A DNA stretch of 64,000 nt from Streptacidiphilus albus JL83 (GTDB lineage Bacteria; Actinomycetota; Actinomycetes; Streptomycetales; Streptomycetaceae). Position numbers and translations under genes: made by a program. Under the pieces are notes generated by a model, which was not told where the DNA came from, did no database searches, and was given only the letters and a program-made list of their open reading frames with translations. Positions 53,032 to 62,216 of this stretch are shown piece by piece; the first letter of the stretch is position 1, and every line of letters begins with the position of its first letter. The stretch lies in contig NZ_JQML01000001.1 of assembly GCF_000744705.1 (NCBI RefSeq), positions 2,294,001 to 2,358,000 of the forward strand. Direction: 5' to 3'.

Positions 53032-54276
53032 TCACCTCCCCAACCGCACCGGCAGCTCCGCGTAGCCGCGCAGCACGATCCGGTCCTGCCGCACCGGTAC
53101 CGCGCCCTCGGCCGGGGCCAGTTCCGGGAACCGGGCCAGCAGCGCCGGAAAGGCCACGGCGGCCTCCAGCCGGGCGAGCATCGCCCCGAGGCAGTAGTGG
53201 ATGCCCGCGCCGAAGCTCAGCGGGGCGTTGTCGGCACGCCAGGGGTCGAAGCGCTCGGGCTCGGCGAAGCGGGCCGGATCGCGGTTGGCCGCGCCGAGCA
53301 GCAGCAGCACCTCCGCCTGCCGGGGCACCGGGACGCCCTCGATCTCCAGCCCGTCGACCAGCGCGACCCGCGAGGTCAGCTGCACCGGCGAGTCGTAGCG
53401 CAGCACCTCGTCGACGAAGAGCGCGGGCGCGAGGCCGCCGCCGGCCAGGGCCTGCCGCACGGCGGGGTACTGGAACAGCAGGGCGAGGCCGTTGCCGAGC
53501 AGGTTGGTCGTGGTCTCGAAGCCGGCGAACAGCAGCAGCACCAGGTTGGCGACCAGCTCGGGATCCGACATGCCCGAGTCCGGCCCCCCGTCGTCCGGGG
53601 CGCCCTCGTCCGGCCGGCTGACCAGGGCGCTGACCAGGTCGTCCTGCGGATCGGCCCGGCGCCGGGCGGCGAGCGCGCCGAAGTACTCGGCCAGCTCCCG
53701 GCCCGCCTCGTCCGCCAGGACCAGCTCCTCGGGGCCGACCCGGAACTCCAGGGCCCGGGTCAGGTCGTGGGCCAGCTCCCGGAACCGGTACCGGTCGGCC
53801 TCGGGCACGCCCAGCAGCTCGCAGATCACCCGGACCGGCAGGGCGTAGGCCAGGCGGTCCATGAAGTCCACCACCGCCCCGTCCGCCCCGGCTTCGGCCA
53901 TCCCGTCCAGCAGTCGCTCGACGGCGAGCGTGACGGCCGGCTCCAGCGCGGCGATCCGGCGCGGGGTGAAGACGGCGGCGATCGGGGTCCGCATCCGGGT
54001 GTGGCGCGGCTGGTTGCTCTCCAGCATCGAGCGGGCCAGCAGGTCCATCGAGCCGGTCCCGGTCCGGTCGTCCCGCTCGGGGCCGACCTCGCCGCTGCTC
54101 GCCCCGAACGCGGTCGTCCGCAGCACCTGGTTGACCGCCCGGTGGCTGCTCACCAGGAACGTGCTCGGCCCGACCGGCACCACCGGCCCAAGCGCCTGCG
54201 CCCGGACGTAGATCGGGTAGGGATCGGCCCACCCCTGGGTTCCGAACAGGTCTTCGACTATCGCTCCAGCGTTCAA
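53032..54276 (-). CDS. Cytochrome P450 (CYP105/107-like bacterial class)
   Basis: The 414-residue P450 shows the C-helix HTRMRTPIAAVFTPRRI, I-helix LLFAGFETTTNLLGNG with the oxygen-activating Thr, ExxR in VDEVLRYDSPVQ, and the heme-Cys signature FGAGIHYCLGAMLAR. It probably hydroxylates a small molecule with ferredoxin electrons; no ferredoxin gene is adjacent. TTG 54276 is chosen because GGGAGGTG lies 5-6 nt upstream and it gives the usual length; an ATG further upstream would add 44 low-complexity residues. Confidence 0.93.
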   Translation of the reverse strand: MNAGAIVEDLFGTQGWADPYPIYVRAQALGPVVPVGPSTFLVSSHRAVNQVLRTTAFGASSGEVGPERDDRTGTGSMDLLARSMLESNQPRHTRMRTPIAAVFTPRRIAALEPAVTLAVERLLDGMAEAGADGAVVDFMDRLAYALPVRVICELLGVPEADRYRFRELAHDLTRALEFRVGPEELVLADEAGRELAEYFGALAARRRADPQDDLVSALVSRPDEGAPDDGGPDSGMSDPELVANLVLLLFAGFETTTNLLGNGLALLFQYPAVRQALAGGGLAPALFVDEVLRYDSPVQLTSRVALVDGLEIEGVPVPRQAEVLLLLGAANRDPARFAEPERFDPWRADNAPLSFGAGIHYCLGAMLARLEAAVAFPALLARFPELAPAEGAVPVRQDRIVLRGYAELPVRLGR

Positions 54277-54548
54277 GGAACACCTCCCCCAGGAGAACCG
54301 GGCCCGTGCTTCCCGGGTTCCCGCCGGCCCGCACGGGTGCGGCGGACGGGGCCGGAGGGGCCGGGGGGACGGCGGCTTGTCCGTGTTCACCCGATTGACC
54401 GTGACCAATCGGGCGCTTGATCCCCCGGTCCGTCACATACTTGTGCTGTCAGCTTCTTGTGCCTGTCCTCGGGCCGGCTCGGTCGGTGGAGTCACTTTCC
54501 TCCGGCATATGCGGAACGCGAGCGGGCACTCACCGGAAGGGGCATTCC

Positions 54549-55169
54549 ATGTCCTCCGCATCCGAGCCCGTCCCCGCGACCAGCTCGACCAGCTCCGTCA
54601 ACATCGCCGATCCCGCCCCACTCGGGCTGGCCGGCTTCGGTATCACCACCCTGGTGCTCAGCTGCTTCAACGCCGGCTTCCTGAACAACTCGGCCGAGGC
54701 GGTCGTGCTCCCGCTCGCACTCTTCTACGGCGGCCTGGGGCAGCTCCTGGCCGGCATGTGGGAGTTCCGCAAGGGGAACACCTTCGGCGCCACCGCCTTC
54801 ACCTCCTTCGGCGCGTTCTGGCTGTCGTACTACCTGCTGGCCAAGGACATCCTGCCCAGCCTGACCGGCTCCACCGCCTCCAACACCGGCAATGCCGTGG
54901 GCCTGTTCCTGCTGGCCTGGGGCATCTTCACGCTCTACATGACCGTGGCCGCGCTGCGCCAGAGCCGGGCCGTGCTGGCCATCTTCGTGGCGCTGACCGC
55001 CACCTTCGTGGTGCTGGCCATCGGAGCGTTCGAAGCGAACACCACCGTCACCAAGGTCGGCGGCTGGCTTGGGCTGGTCACCGCCGCGGTGGCGCTCTAC
55101 ACCTCCTTCGCCGGGGTCACCGCCGCCACCTACGGCCGGCCGGTCCTGCCGACCTTCCCGCCGAAGTAG
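54549..55169 (+). CDS. Acetate/succinate uptake transporter (SatP, GPR1/FUN34/YaaH family)
   Basis: The 206-residue protein has six membrane helices and the family's N-terminal signature in the form IADPAPLGLAGFGITT (normally NPAPLGL). Later elements include LPLALFYGGLGQLLAGMWEF, GNTFGATAFTSFGAFW and GLFLLAWGIFTLYM. It imports acetate, and sometimes succinate, with protons. AAGGGG precedes ATG 54549. A T-tailed terminator follows, so it is monocistronic. Confidence 0.94.
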   Translation: MSSASEPVPATSSTSSVNIADPAPLGLAGFGITTLVLSCFNAGFLNNSAEAVVLPLALFYGGLGQLLAGMWEFRKGNTFGATAFTSFGAFWLSYYLLAKDILPSLTGSTASNTGNAVGLFLLAWGIFTLYMTVAALRQSRAVLAIFVALTATFVVLAIGAFEANTTVTKVGGWLGLVTAAVALYTSFAGVTAATYGRPVLPTFPPK

Positions 55170-55180
55170 CGTCCGTCACA

Positions 55181-55223
55181 GCCGGGATCCCGGGGCCGGC
55201 GCCCCGGGACCCCGGCGTTTTTT
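55181..55223 (+). terminator. Intrinsic terminator with T-tract
   Basis: GCCGGGATCCCGGGGC and GCCCCGGGACCCCGGC pair almost perfectly (one mismatch) around a 4-nt loop, and are followed by TTTTTT at 55218-55223. It ends the satP transcript. The T-run is unusual for this genome. Confidence 0.9.
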
Positions 55224-55253
55224 CCAAGTCGGCCGTGCGCGCATCTAGTCCGT

Positions 55254-55267
55254 ACCGACTGGTCGGT
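55254..55267. promoter_or_regulatory. Palindrome ACCGAC-TG-GTCGGT, TetR-type operator candidate
   Basis: A perfect 14-bp palindrome resembling classic TetR/AcrR operators lies 88 nt before the MFS start, near TAGTCCGTACC. No TetR gene is adjacent, so the binder would act from elsewhere. Confidence 0.45.
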
Positions 55268-55355
55268 CATACCCTCCCTTCACGCCCTCGCCGCCGGATG
55301 CGCTTCCCGGCCCCGACTGCGCCCTCCCACCCGAACCGGTGCCATGAGGAGCAGC

Positions 55356-57047
55356 ATGAGCAGCACGCCGTTCACCGCCGACGACCGACCAGCCAGACCC
55401 GTGCCCGCGCGCAGCCCGCTCGACCGGCTGCTCCGGCGCGATCTGGACGCCTACCCCGACAGTGGACGCCGCTACGCCTACCTGGCCATCGTGGTGCTGA
55501 CCACGATCGTGCTGTACTACGCCCTGTACATCCAGTACGCGGTGGCCACGTCGATCATCACCCACTACGGGATGAGCTACCGCTACTTCGTCTGGATATC
55601 GGTCGTCGGCAACGCCGTCGGCGCCTTCGCCTCGCTGGTCGCCGGGCTCGCCGACCGCTGGGGCCGGGCCAACCTGGTGGTGTACGGGCTGCTGGTGGTC
55701 GGCCTGCTGGTGCTGTTCGGCCTGCCGAACGCCCCGAACAAGACCACCTACCTGCTGCTCTTCGCCGTGGTCGGCTTCGTCGAGGGCATCGTCCTGGTCG
55801 CCACCCCCGCCCTGATCAGGGACTTCTCCCCGCAGCTGGGCCGGGCGACGGCCATGGGCTACTGGACCATGGGCCCGGTCGTCGGCAGCCTGGTGGTCAC
55901 CACGGTCACCAGCAGCACGCTGAACTCCGCCGACTGGCAGGACGAGCTGCGCTACGCCGGCGCGGCCACCCTGGTCGTCTTCGTGGTCGCGCTGCTGGGC
56001 CTGCGCGAGCTGGCGCCGCGGATCCGCGACCAGATCATGGTCAGCCTGCGCGACCGGGCACTGGTCGAGGCCCGGGCCAAGGGCCTGGACCCGGAGGAGG
56101 CGCTGAAGGGCAGCTGGCGGCAGATGATGCGGCTGAACGTCGTCGGCTCGGCCTTCGCCATCAGCGTGTTCCTGCTGCTCTACTTCGCCGCCGTCGGCAA
56201 CTTCGTCGTCTACTTCGCCACCGTCTTCGGCTACAGCGAGCAGCGGGCCAACGCCCTCGCCAACTGGTACTGGGCGGCCAACGTCATCGGTCTGGTCGTC
56301 GCCGGGCTGCTCTCGGACCGGCTCAAGGTGCGCAAGCCGTTCATGGTGGTCGGCGGCGTCGGCACGGCCGTCCTCACCCTGGTGTTCACCCTGCTGACGA
56401 CCCACCCGGCGACCGGCTACTACACCTTCGCCTGGGTGTTCGTCGGGATCGGGGTGTTCAGCGGCCTCGCCTACGCCCCGTGGATGGCGAGCTACACCGA
56501 GACGGTCGAGACCCACAACCCGGCCGCGACCGCCACCGGGCTCGCGGTCTGGGGCTGGATCATCCGGATCGTGGTCGCGGTCTCGGCCGCGTTCGTGCCG
56601 GTCGTGGTGACCTCGGTGACCCCGCTGGTGGACCACGGCGCCCAGGTCGCGGCGGCGGAGCAGCAGGCCGGCCCGGCGCTGGCGATCGTGGACGCCCACC
56701 CGGCGCTCTTCGCCGAGCTGTCGAAGTACTCCCCCTCGGCGATCCCGCCGGCCCTGCTGGCCCAGGCCGCCCAGGAGGTCGGCGTGCCCGCGCTGCAGAC
56801 CGTGCAGCAGGCCCAGCCGCAGCTGGCGGTGCTGCAGAAGTACGGGACCCAGGTGCAGCGGGCCGCGGCCGACAATCCGCGGAACTGGCAGCACTGGTGG
56901 TGGGTGGCCTTCGCCGGGCAGCTGCTGTTCCTGCCCTTCATCTTCGTGATGGCGGGGCGCTGGAGCCCGAAGAAGGCGCGCGAGGACGCCGAGGAGCACC
57001 AGCGGCTGGTGGACAGCGAACTCGCCGCGCTGAACGCCGCCGGCTGA
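55356..57047 (+). CDS. MFS transporter with long extracytoplasmic loop
   Basis: The 563-residue protein has 12 predicted helices. The motif-A loop is GLADRWGRANLVVYG, and a second is GLLSDRLKVRKPFMVVGG. Between the last two helices an unusual hydrophilic Ala/Gln-rich loop of about 110 residues (AQVAAAEQQAGPALAIVDAH ... ADNPRNWQHWWW) lies outside the membrane. The sugar/metabolite-porter family is likely, substrate unknown. GAGGAG precedes ATG 55356; ATG 55344 is an alternative. The extracytoplasmic loop may bind substrate. Confidence 0.88.
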   Translation: MSSTPFTADDRPARPVPARSPLDRLLRRDLDAYPDSGRRYAYLAIVVLTTIVLYYALYIQYAVATSIITHYGMSYRYFVWISVVGNAVGAFASLVAGLADRWGRANLVVYGLLVVGLLVLFGLPNAPNKTTYLLLFAVVGFVEGIVLVATPALIRDFSPQLGRATAMGYWTMGPVVGSLVVTTVTSSTLNSADWQDELRYAGAATLVVFVVALLGLRELAPRIRDQIMVSLRDRALVEARAKGLDPEEALKGSWRQMMRLNVVGSAFAISVFLLLYFAAVGNFVVYFATVFGYSEQRANALANWYWAANVIGLVVAGLLSDRLKVRKPFMVVGGVGTAVLTLVFTLLTTHPATGYYTFAWVFVGIGVFSGLAYAPWMASYTETVETHNPAATATGLAVWGWIIRIVVAVSAAFVPVVVTSVTPLVDHGAQVAAAEQQAGPALAIVDAHPALFAELSKYSPSAIPPALLAQAAQEVGVPALQTVQQAQPQLAVLQKYGTQVQRAAADNPRNWQHWWWVAFAGQLLFLPFIFVMAGRWSPKKAREDAEEHQRLVDSELAALNAAG

Positions 57048-57067
57048 GCAGCGCGGGCGGCTGTCGT

Positions 57068-57101
57068 GGCCCGGTCACCCTTTCGAAGGGGCGGCCGGGC
57101 C
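57068..57101 (+). terminator. Hairpin after the MFS gene
   Basis: GGCCCGG and CCGGGCC enclose an inner palindrome CCCTTTCGAAGGG, forming an interrupted stem 20 nt after the stop. Confidence 0.55.
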
Positions 57102-57454
57102 GGACCGCGCTCTCCCCCGGGCTTCCTCGGGGGCCCGAGCGGGCTTCACTCGTTCGGCGGACAGGGCAACGGCCCCGACCTGCACCGACGCAGAAACCAC
57201 TCACGGATTCCGGCGTCGGCGGTGGCACCGCACCCCGGATTTCGGGTGACAATCAGACGTACACCACGTGGACCTGTGGCCCTGCCGAAGGCTCCGATCA
57301 CGGGCAGTAGGATCGACAAAGAGTTCGGAGCCGCTGTCCGCTCGGGCAGCGGCTCTACGTGTTCGGACCTGCGGCTGCATACAACCGTAGGACTTCAGAG
57401 GGATATCAGGCGGCGAATCCCCAACCAGAGGGTGATCAGGTCGCGGGAGGCTGC
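57102..57454 (+). other. Long non-coding leader before the PAP2-type gene, with a hairpin
   Basis: No gene is supported in this 353-nt stretch. TAGGAT at 57308-57313 could be a -10 box. Just after it, GAGCCGCTG (57328-57336) and CAGCGGCTC (57347-57355) form a perfect 9-bp stem with a 10-nt loop. That would place a hairpin near the 5' end of a leader of about 135 nt. I do not recognise a known riboswitch. Confidence 0.45.
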
Positions 57455-58597
57455 ATGGCAGACTACTGCCCCATGGGGGAACCTGAGCGGGACCAGGACG
57501 GCGGCACGACCGCCACAGCGGTGCGGTCTTCCGGTTCCGTCTCTCCGGACGGAGCCACCCGCGCCGCGGTCCGGCGTTCCCCGGTGACTCGCGGGCTGCG
57601 GTACTGCGCCCGCTCGCTGGGCGGGCACTTCCGCTCCCCCGGCCGTCCCCGGGTCTGGTTCGAGCTGGCCCTGATCGGCATCAGCTACTGGCTGTACTCG
57701 CTGGTCCGCAACGCGGTCCCGACGATGGAAGTCACCGCCGAGCGCAACGCCCACGACATCTGGCACTTCGAGCAGTTCCTGGGCATCGCCGACGAGCGCG
57801 TGATCAACCACGCCTTCGACTCGGTCACCTGGCTCATCGTCGGGATGAACTACTACTACGCGACGCTGCACTTCATCATGACCATAGGCGTCCTGGTCTG
57901 GCTCTTCCGCAGCCATCCGGGCCGCTACGCCGCCGCCCGGCTGGCGCTGTTCGTGACCACGGCCATCGCGCTCTTCGGCTACTACTTCTACCCGCTGGCC
58001 CCACCGAGGCTGATGACCGGCGGGGACTTCATCGACACCGTCGCCAAGCACCACACCTGGGGCTCGATGGCCTCCGGCGACATGGCGCAGGTCTCGAACC
58101 AGTTCGCGGCCATGCCCTCGATGCACATCGGCTGGTCGCTCTGGTGCGGGCTGACCATCGCCTTCCTGGCGCGCCGCCGCTGGGTCAAGCTGGTGGGGCT
58201 GCTCTACCCGCTGGCCACCCTGGTGGTGATCATCGCCAGCGCCAACCACTTCTTCATGGACGCCGTCGCCGGCGCCCTGTGCACCCTGGTCGGCCTGCTC
58301 GTCTCCCGGGTGGTCTACGGCAAGTGGGCCTACGCCTTCCCGAAGCAGCCGGTGGACGCGACGGCCGAGGCGGAGGCCGAGGCCGAGGCGGAGGCCCGGG
58401 AACTGCCGGTCGGGACCCCGGCCGCCGCGCCCGCCGCGGAGTCGGAGCAGGTCGCGGCCGAGGGCACGGCCGAGGACGGGCAGCCCGCCGACCCGGCCCC
58501 CGGAGCCGGGCCCGGGACCGACCCCGGGACCGATCTCGGCTCCGGACCGGTCCGCTCGGCCGGCGCCGGCCGGCCGCGGGTCTCGGTCCACCGCTAG
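57455..58597 (+). CDS. PAP2-superfamily membrane phosphatase / inositol-phosphotransferase-like
   Basis: The 380-residue protein has a hydrophilic N-terminus of about 65 residues, then about six membrane helices. The PAP2-type catalytic motifs are FYPLAPPRLM, AAMPSMHIGWSLW and SANHFFMDAVAG (the two conserved His). This variant is the Aur1/Ipt1-like subgroup common in Streptomyces, acting on lipid-linked phosphates or transferring phospho-head groups. The C-terminal 90 residues are low-complexity, starting with an alternating Ala-Glu run. GGGAGG precedes ATG 57455. Confidence 0.9.
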   Translation: MADYCPMGEPERDQDGGTTATAVRSSGSVSPDGATRAAVRRSPVTRGLRYCARSLGGHFRSPGRPRVWFELALIGISYWLYSLVRNAVPTMEVTAERNAHDIWHFEQFLGIADERVINHAFDSVTWLIVGMNYYYATLHFIMTIGVLVWLFRSHPGRYAAARLALFVTTAIALFGYYFYPLAPPRLMTGGDFIDTVAKHHTWGSMASGDMAQVSNQFAAMPSMHIGWSLWCGLTIAFLARRRWVKLVGLLYPLATLVVIIASANHFFMDAVAGALCTLVGLLVSRVVYGKWAYAFPKQPVDATAEAEAEAEAEARELPVGTPAAAPAAESEQVAAEGTAEDGQPADPAPGAGPGTDPGTDLGSGPVRSAGAGRPRVSVHR

Positions 58598-58602
58598 CGT
58601 CC

Positions 58603-58622
58603 CAGCCGGACCGAACCGGCTG
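58603..58622. terminator. Short hairpin between convergent PAP2 and glnE genes
   Basis: CAGCCGG and CCGGCTG form a 7-bp stem with a 6-nt loop in the 25-nt gap between the two stops. It may end both transcripts. Confidence 0.5.
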
Positions 58623-61600
58623 TCAGCCGTAGAAGACCTCTTCCACCACCAGCCGCGCCCGGCGGGCGCAGCGACGGTAGTCGTCGACCATCTGGCCGGC
58701 GTGGCCGCTGCCGTAGCCGAGGTAGCGGGCCACCCCGGCCAGCTCCCTGGGGTCGCCGGGGAAGCTGTCGCCGGGGCGCCCGCGCACCAGCATCACCGCG
58801 TTGCGCACCCGTCCTGCCTGCACCCAGGCGGCGTCCAGGTCGGCGGCGGCGGCCGGGTCGATCAGGCCCTCGGCCACGGCGACCGCCAGCGCCTCCCTGG
58901 TCCGGGTGGTGCGCAGGCCGGGCAGCCGGTGCGCGTGCTGCAGCTGGAACAGCTGCACCGTCCACTCGACGTCGGCGAGCCCGCCGGGGCCGAGCTTGGT
59001 GTGGGTGGTCGGGTCGGCGCCGCGGGGCAGCCGCTCGGTCTCGACCCGGGCCTTCAGCCGCCTTATCTCGCGCAGCTCGCTCTCGCCGACCCCCTCGGCC
59101 GGGTAGCGCACCGGGTCGACCAGCTCGACGAAGGCCGCGCCGAGGCCGGGGTCCCCGGCGACCGGCCGGGCCCGGAGCAGCGCCTGGCTCTCCCAGGTCC
59201 GGGACCAGCGGCGGTAGTAGGCGGCGTAGGAGGCCAGGCTGCGGACCAGCGGACCCTGTCGGCCCTCGGGCCGCAGATCGGCGTCGATCAGCAGCGGGGG
59301 CTCGGTCGACGGCAGCTGGAGCAGCCGGCGGACCTCCTCGAACACGTGCCGGGCCGCATTGCCCGCCTTGGTCTCGTCCGCCCCGGGCAGCGGGTCGTGG
59401 ACGAACATGACGTCGGCGTCGCTGCCGTAGCCGAGCTCGCCGCCGCCGAAGCGGCCCATGCCGATGATCGCCAGCCGGGTCGGCAGCGGCTCCCCGGCCG
59501 CCAGCTCCACGGCGGCGGCGCAGGCCTGCAGCGCTCCGGCCAGGGTGACGGTGTTGAGCGTGGTCAGCGCGTCGGCGGCGGCCTGGAGCGCCTCGCCGGG
59601 GCCGTTCGGGGTCCGGGCGTCCTCGCCGGAGAGCCGGCCGAGGACGTCGGCGGCTGCGGTGCGGAAGAGCTCGCGACGGCGGACCGAGCGGGCCGCGACC
59701 ACGGCGGCGGGCGCGCCGGCGGCGCGGCCGACGGCCGACCGCACCTCGCGCTCCAGCGCGGCCGGGGTGCGCGGCGCCAGGCCGTCGCTGTCGCCCAGCA
59801 GCGCGACCGCCTCGGGGGCGCGCAGCAGCAGGTCGGGGGCGAGCCGGCCGGAGGAGAGGATCCGGGCCAGGTTCTCCGCCGTCGCCCCCTCGTCCCGGAG
59901 CAGCCGCAGGTACCAGGGGGTGGAGCCGAGGCTGTCGGAGACCTTGCGGAAGCTCAGCAGCCCGGCGTCCGGGTCGGCGGAGTCGGCGAACCAGCCGAGC
60001 ATCACCGGCAGCAGGGTCCGCTGCAGCGCGGCCCGGCGGCTGACCCCGGAGGCGAGGGCCTGGAGGTGGCGGAACGCGTCGACCGGGTCGCGGTAGCCGA
60101 GGGCGGCCAGCCGGGTCCGGGCCGCCTCGGCGCTGAGCCCGGCCTCCGGGCTGACGTCCAGGCCGCCGGTGAGCTCGGCCTCCTCCGTGCCGAGCCGGGC
60201 GACGGCGGCCAGCAGCGGGCGGTAGAAGAGCTTCTCGTGCAGCCGGCGCACCTCGCGGCTGTGCCGCCGCCACTCCTGGTTGAGTTCGCTGACCGGGTCG
60301 GCGCGCAGGCCCAGCGAGCGGCCGAGCCGACGCAGGTCGTCCTCGCCGGTCGGCACCAGATGGGTGCGGCGCAGCTGGTAGAGCTGGATCCGGTGCTCCA
60401 TCGAGCGCAGGAACCGGTAGGCGTCGTCGAGCGCGGCGGCGTCCTCGCGGCCCACGTAGCCGCCGGCCGACAGGGCCGCGAGCGCGGTCAGCGTGGTCGA
60501 GCTGTGCAGCGCGGAGTCGGCCCGGCCGTGCACCAGCTGCAGCAGCTGCACCGAGAACTCGACGTCGCGCAGCCCGCCGGGGCCGAGCTTCAGCTCCCGC
60601 TCGACCTCGGCGGCGGGGATGGCGTCGATCACCCGGCGGCGCATCTGCTGGACGTCCTGGACGAAGTTGGCGCGCTCCGAGGCGTGCCAGACCAGCGGGG
60701 TGACCGCGTCCAGGTAGGCCCGGCCCAGTTCGGCGTCGCCGGCCACCGGGCGGGCCTTCAGCAGCGCCTGGAACTCCCAGGTCTTGGCCCAGCGCTGGTA
60801 GTAGGCGAGATGGCTGGCGAGGGTCCGCACCAGCGGCCCGTTCTTGCCCTCGGGGCGGAGGTTGGCGTCCACCGGCCAGATGACGCCCTCGCGGGTGGTG
60901 TCGGAGCAGAGCCGCATCATCCGGGCCGCCAGCCGGGTCGCGGCCTGGACGGCGGTGGTGTCGTCGGCGGCCGGCTCGCCGGTCGGGGTCTGCCGGGCCT
61001 CGCCGACGAAGACCACGTCGACGTCGGAGACGTAGTTCAGCTCGTGTCCGCCGCACTTCCCCATGGCGACGACGGCCAGCCGGCAGATCGCGGCGGCGGC
61101 CGGGTCCTCCTCCCGGGCGATGTCCAGCGCGGCCTGGAGGGTGGCCCCGGCCAGGTCGGACAGCTCGGCGGCGGTCCGGCCGAAGCCGTCCTGGCCGCTG
61201 CCCGGGACGCCGTGCCCGGGCCGGTCCCCGGTGGCGGTGCCGGTCAGGTCGCGGGCGGCGATCCCCAGCAGGCAGCGGCGGTAGCCGGTGCGCAGGGCGT
61301 CCGCGCGGGAGCCGGCCGTGGCCGGGTCCTCCCAGATGTGGGTGTAGAGGGTGCGCAGGAACTCCTCGGGACCGGGGTGCATGTCGCGCAGTTCGAAGGT
61401 GACCAGAGTGTGCCAGTCGTGCGGGTGCCGGGCCAGGTGGTCGCCGAGGGCGGCGCTGGCGCCGAGGACGCCGAGCAGCCGGTCCCGCAGCGGCTTGCTG
61501 GTGGTCAGGGTGTCGAGCAGGGTCCGGCGGTCGTCCGGCGGGCAGGCCTCGGCCAACCGGGCGAGGCCGAGCAGGGCGAGGTCCGGGTCGGCGGTGGCGG

Positions 61601-61760
61601 CGAGGGCGTCCAGCAGCACGGTGTCGCCGACGTGCGGGGCGAGCGCGGGCTCCGCCAGCCGGCGGACCGCCGCCTCGGGGTCGGTGAAGCCGCGACGGAC
61701 CAGGCGCGCGGCGGGATTGCTGCGCCGGGTGCCACTGCTGCGCCTGTCGTCGCCTGTCAC
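58623..61760 (-). CDS. glnE: Bifunctional glutamine synthetase adenylyltransferase/deadenylylase
   Basis: The protein has 1045 residues from GTG 61760, chosen because CAGGGAG lies 6 nt upstream; an ATG at 61829 would give 1068. Two nucleotidyltransferase domains are intact: the deadenylylase site GKCGGHELNYVSDVDVVFV in the N-terminal half, and the adenylylase site GMGRFGGGELGYGSDADVMF in the C-terminal half. Each is followed by a helical GlnE domain with LRPEG and LKLGPGGLRDVEF/LADVEW. It inactivates type I glutamine synthetase when nitrogen is plentiful. A glutamine synthetase gene lies 1.9 kb away on the same strand. Confidence 0.96.
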   Translation of the reverse strand: MTGDDRRSSGTRRSNPAARLVRRGFTDPEAAVRRLAEPALAPHVGDTVLLDALAATADPDLALLGLARLAEACPPDDRRTLLDTLTTSKPLRDRLLGVLGASAALGDHLARHPHDWHTLVTFELRDMHPGPEEFLRTLYTHIWEDPATAGSRADALRTGYRRCLLGIAARDLTGTATGDRPGHGVPGSGQDGFGRTAAELSDLAGATLQAALDIAREEDPAAAAICRLAVVAMGKCGGHELNYVSDVDVVFVGEARQTPTGEPAADDTTAVQAATRLAARMMRLCSDTTREGVIWPVDANLRPEGKNGPLVRTLASHLAYYQRWAKTWEFQALLKARPVAGDAELGRAYLDAVTPLVWHASERANFVQDVQQMRRRVIDAIPAAEVERELKLGPGGLRDVEFSVQLLQLVHGRADSALHSSTTLTALAALSAGGYVGREDAAALDDAYRFLRSMEHRIQLYQLRRTHLVPTGEDDLRRLGRSLGLRADPVSELNQEWRRHSREVRRLHEKLFYRPLLAAVARLGTEEAELTGGLDVSPEAGLSAEAARTRLAALGYRDPVDAFRHLQALASGVSRRAALQRTLLPVMLGWFADSADPDAGLLSFRKVSDSLGSTPWYLRLLRDEGATAENLARILSSGRLAPDLLLRAPEAVALLGDSDGLAPRTPAALEREVRSAVGRAAGAPAAVVAARSVRRRELFRTAAADVLGRLSGEDARTPNGPGEALQAAADALTTLNTVTLAGALQACAAAVELAAGEPLPTRLAIIGMGRFGGGELGYGSDADVMFVHDPLPGADETKAGNAARHVFEEVRRLLQLPSTEPPLLIDADLRPEGRQGPLVRSLASYAAYYRRWSRTWESQALLRARPVAGDPGLGAAFVELVDPVRYPAEGVGESELREIRRLKARVETERLPRGADPTTHTKLGPGGLADVEWTVQLFQLQHAHRLPGLRTTRTREALAVAVAEGLIDPAAAADLDAAWVQAGRVRNAVMLVRGRPGDSFPGDPRELAGVARYLGYGSGHAGQMVDDYRRCARRARLVVEEVFYG

Positions 61761-62216
61761 GCTGCCGCTCCCTGGCTCCACGCCTGCCTCCGGTGCCGTC
61801 CACAGCCGTTCGGGAATCCACTCGACCATCGAACAAGATCCGAGCCTACGTGTCCCTGAGCGGTTCTTCCCCCAGAGGCTGCCGTGACTCCTCCCGGGGC
61901 CCGGGTGATCCGGCTGATGCCCCGTCACCCCGATTCCGGCGCCACCCGTCGGCGCCGCCGACCGGGAGCGGAGCGGCCGGAGCCGGGCCTGGCGGCAACC
62001 CCGTCCGCTATGCCCCCTGCCGTCGCGGGAGGGGTAGCGCCTAGCCTGTCCTCCGGGCCTTCCGTCGCCCCGCGGGCCCGCCCGCGGCGGAACCGGGCGC
62101 GATCTTCCACCGTCCTACACTCGACGTCCGGCAAGGTCCGGCTCCACCCGTACCGTCGCACGCCTTGCCGAGTACCGCGTACCACCGCCGACCACCGCAG
62201 CCGGAGAGAGATCCAC
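61761..62216. other. Divergent intergenic region between glnE and the DUF2079 gene
   Basis: No gene is supported here beyond the possible 23-codon N-terminal extension of glnE (to 61829). TACACT at 62116-62121 is a good -10 for the plus-strand gene, giving a leader of about 90 nt. TAGGCT on the minus strand near 61845 could serve glnE. I saw no clear GlnR box (gTnAc-n6-GaAAc) in this stretch. Confidence 0.4.
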
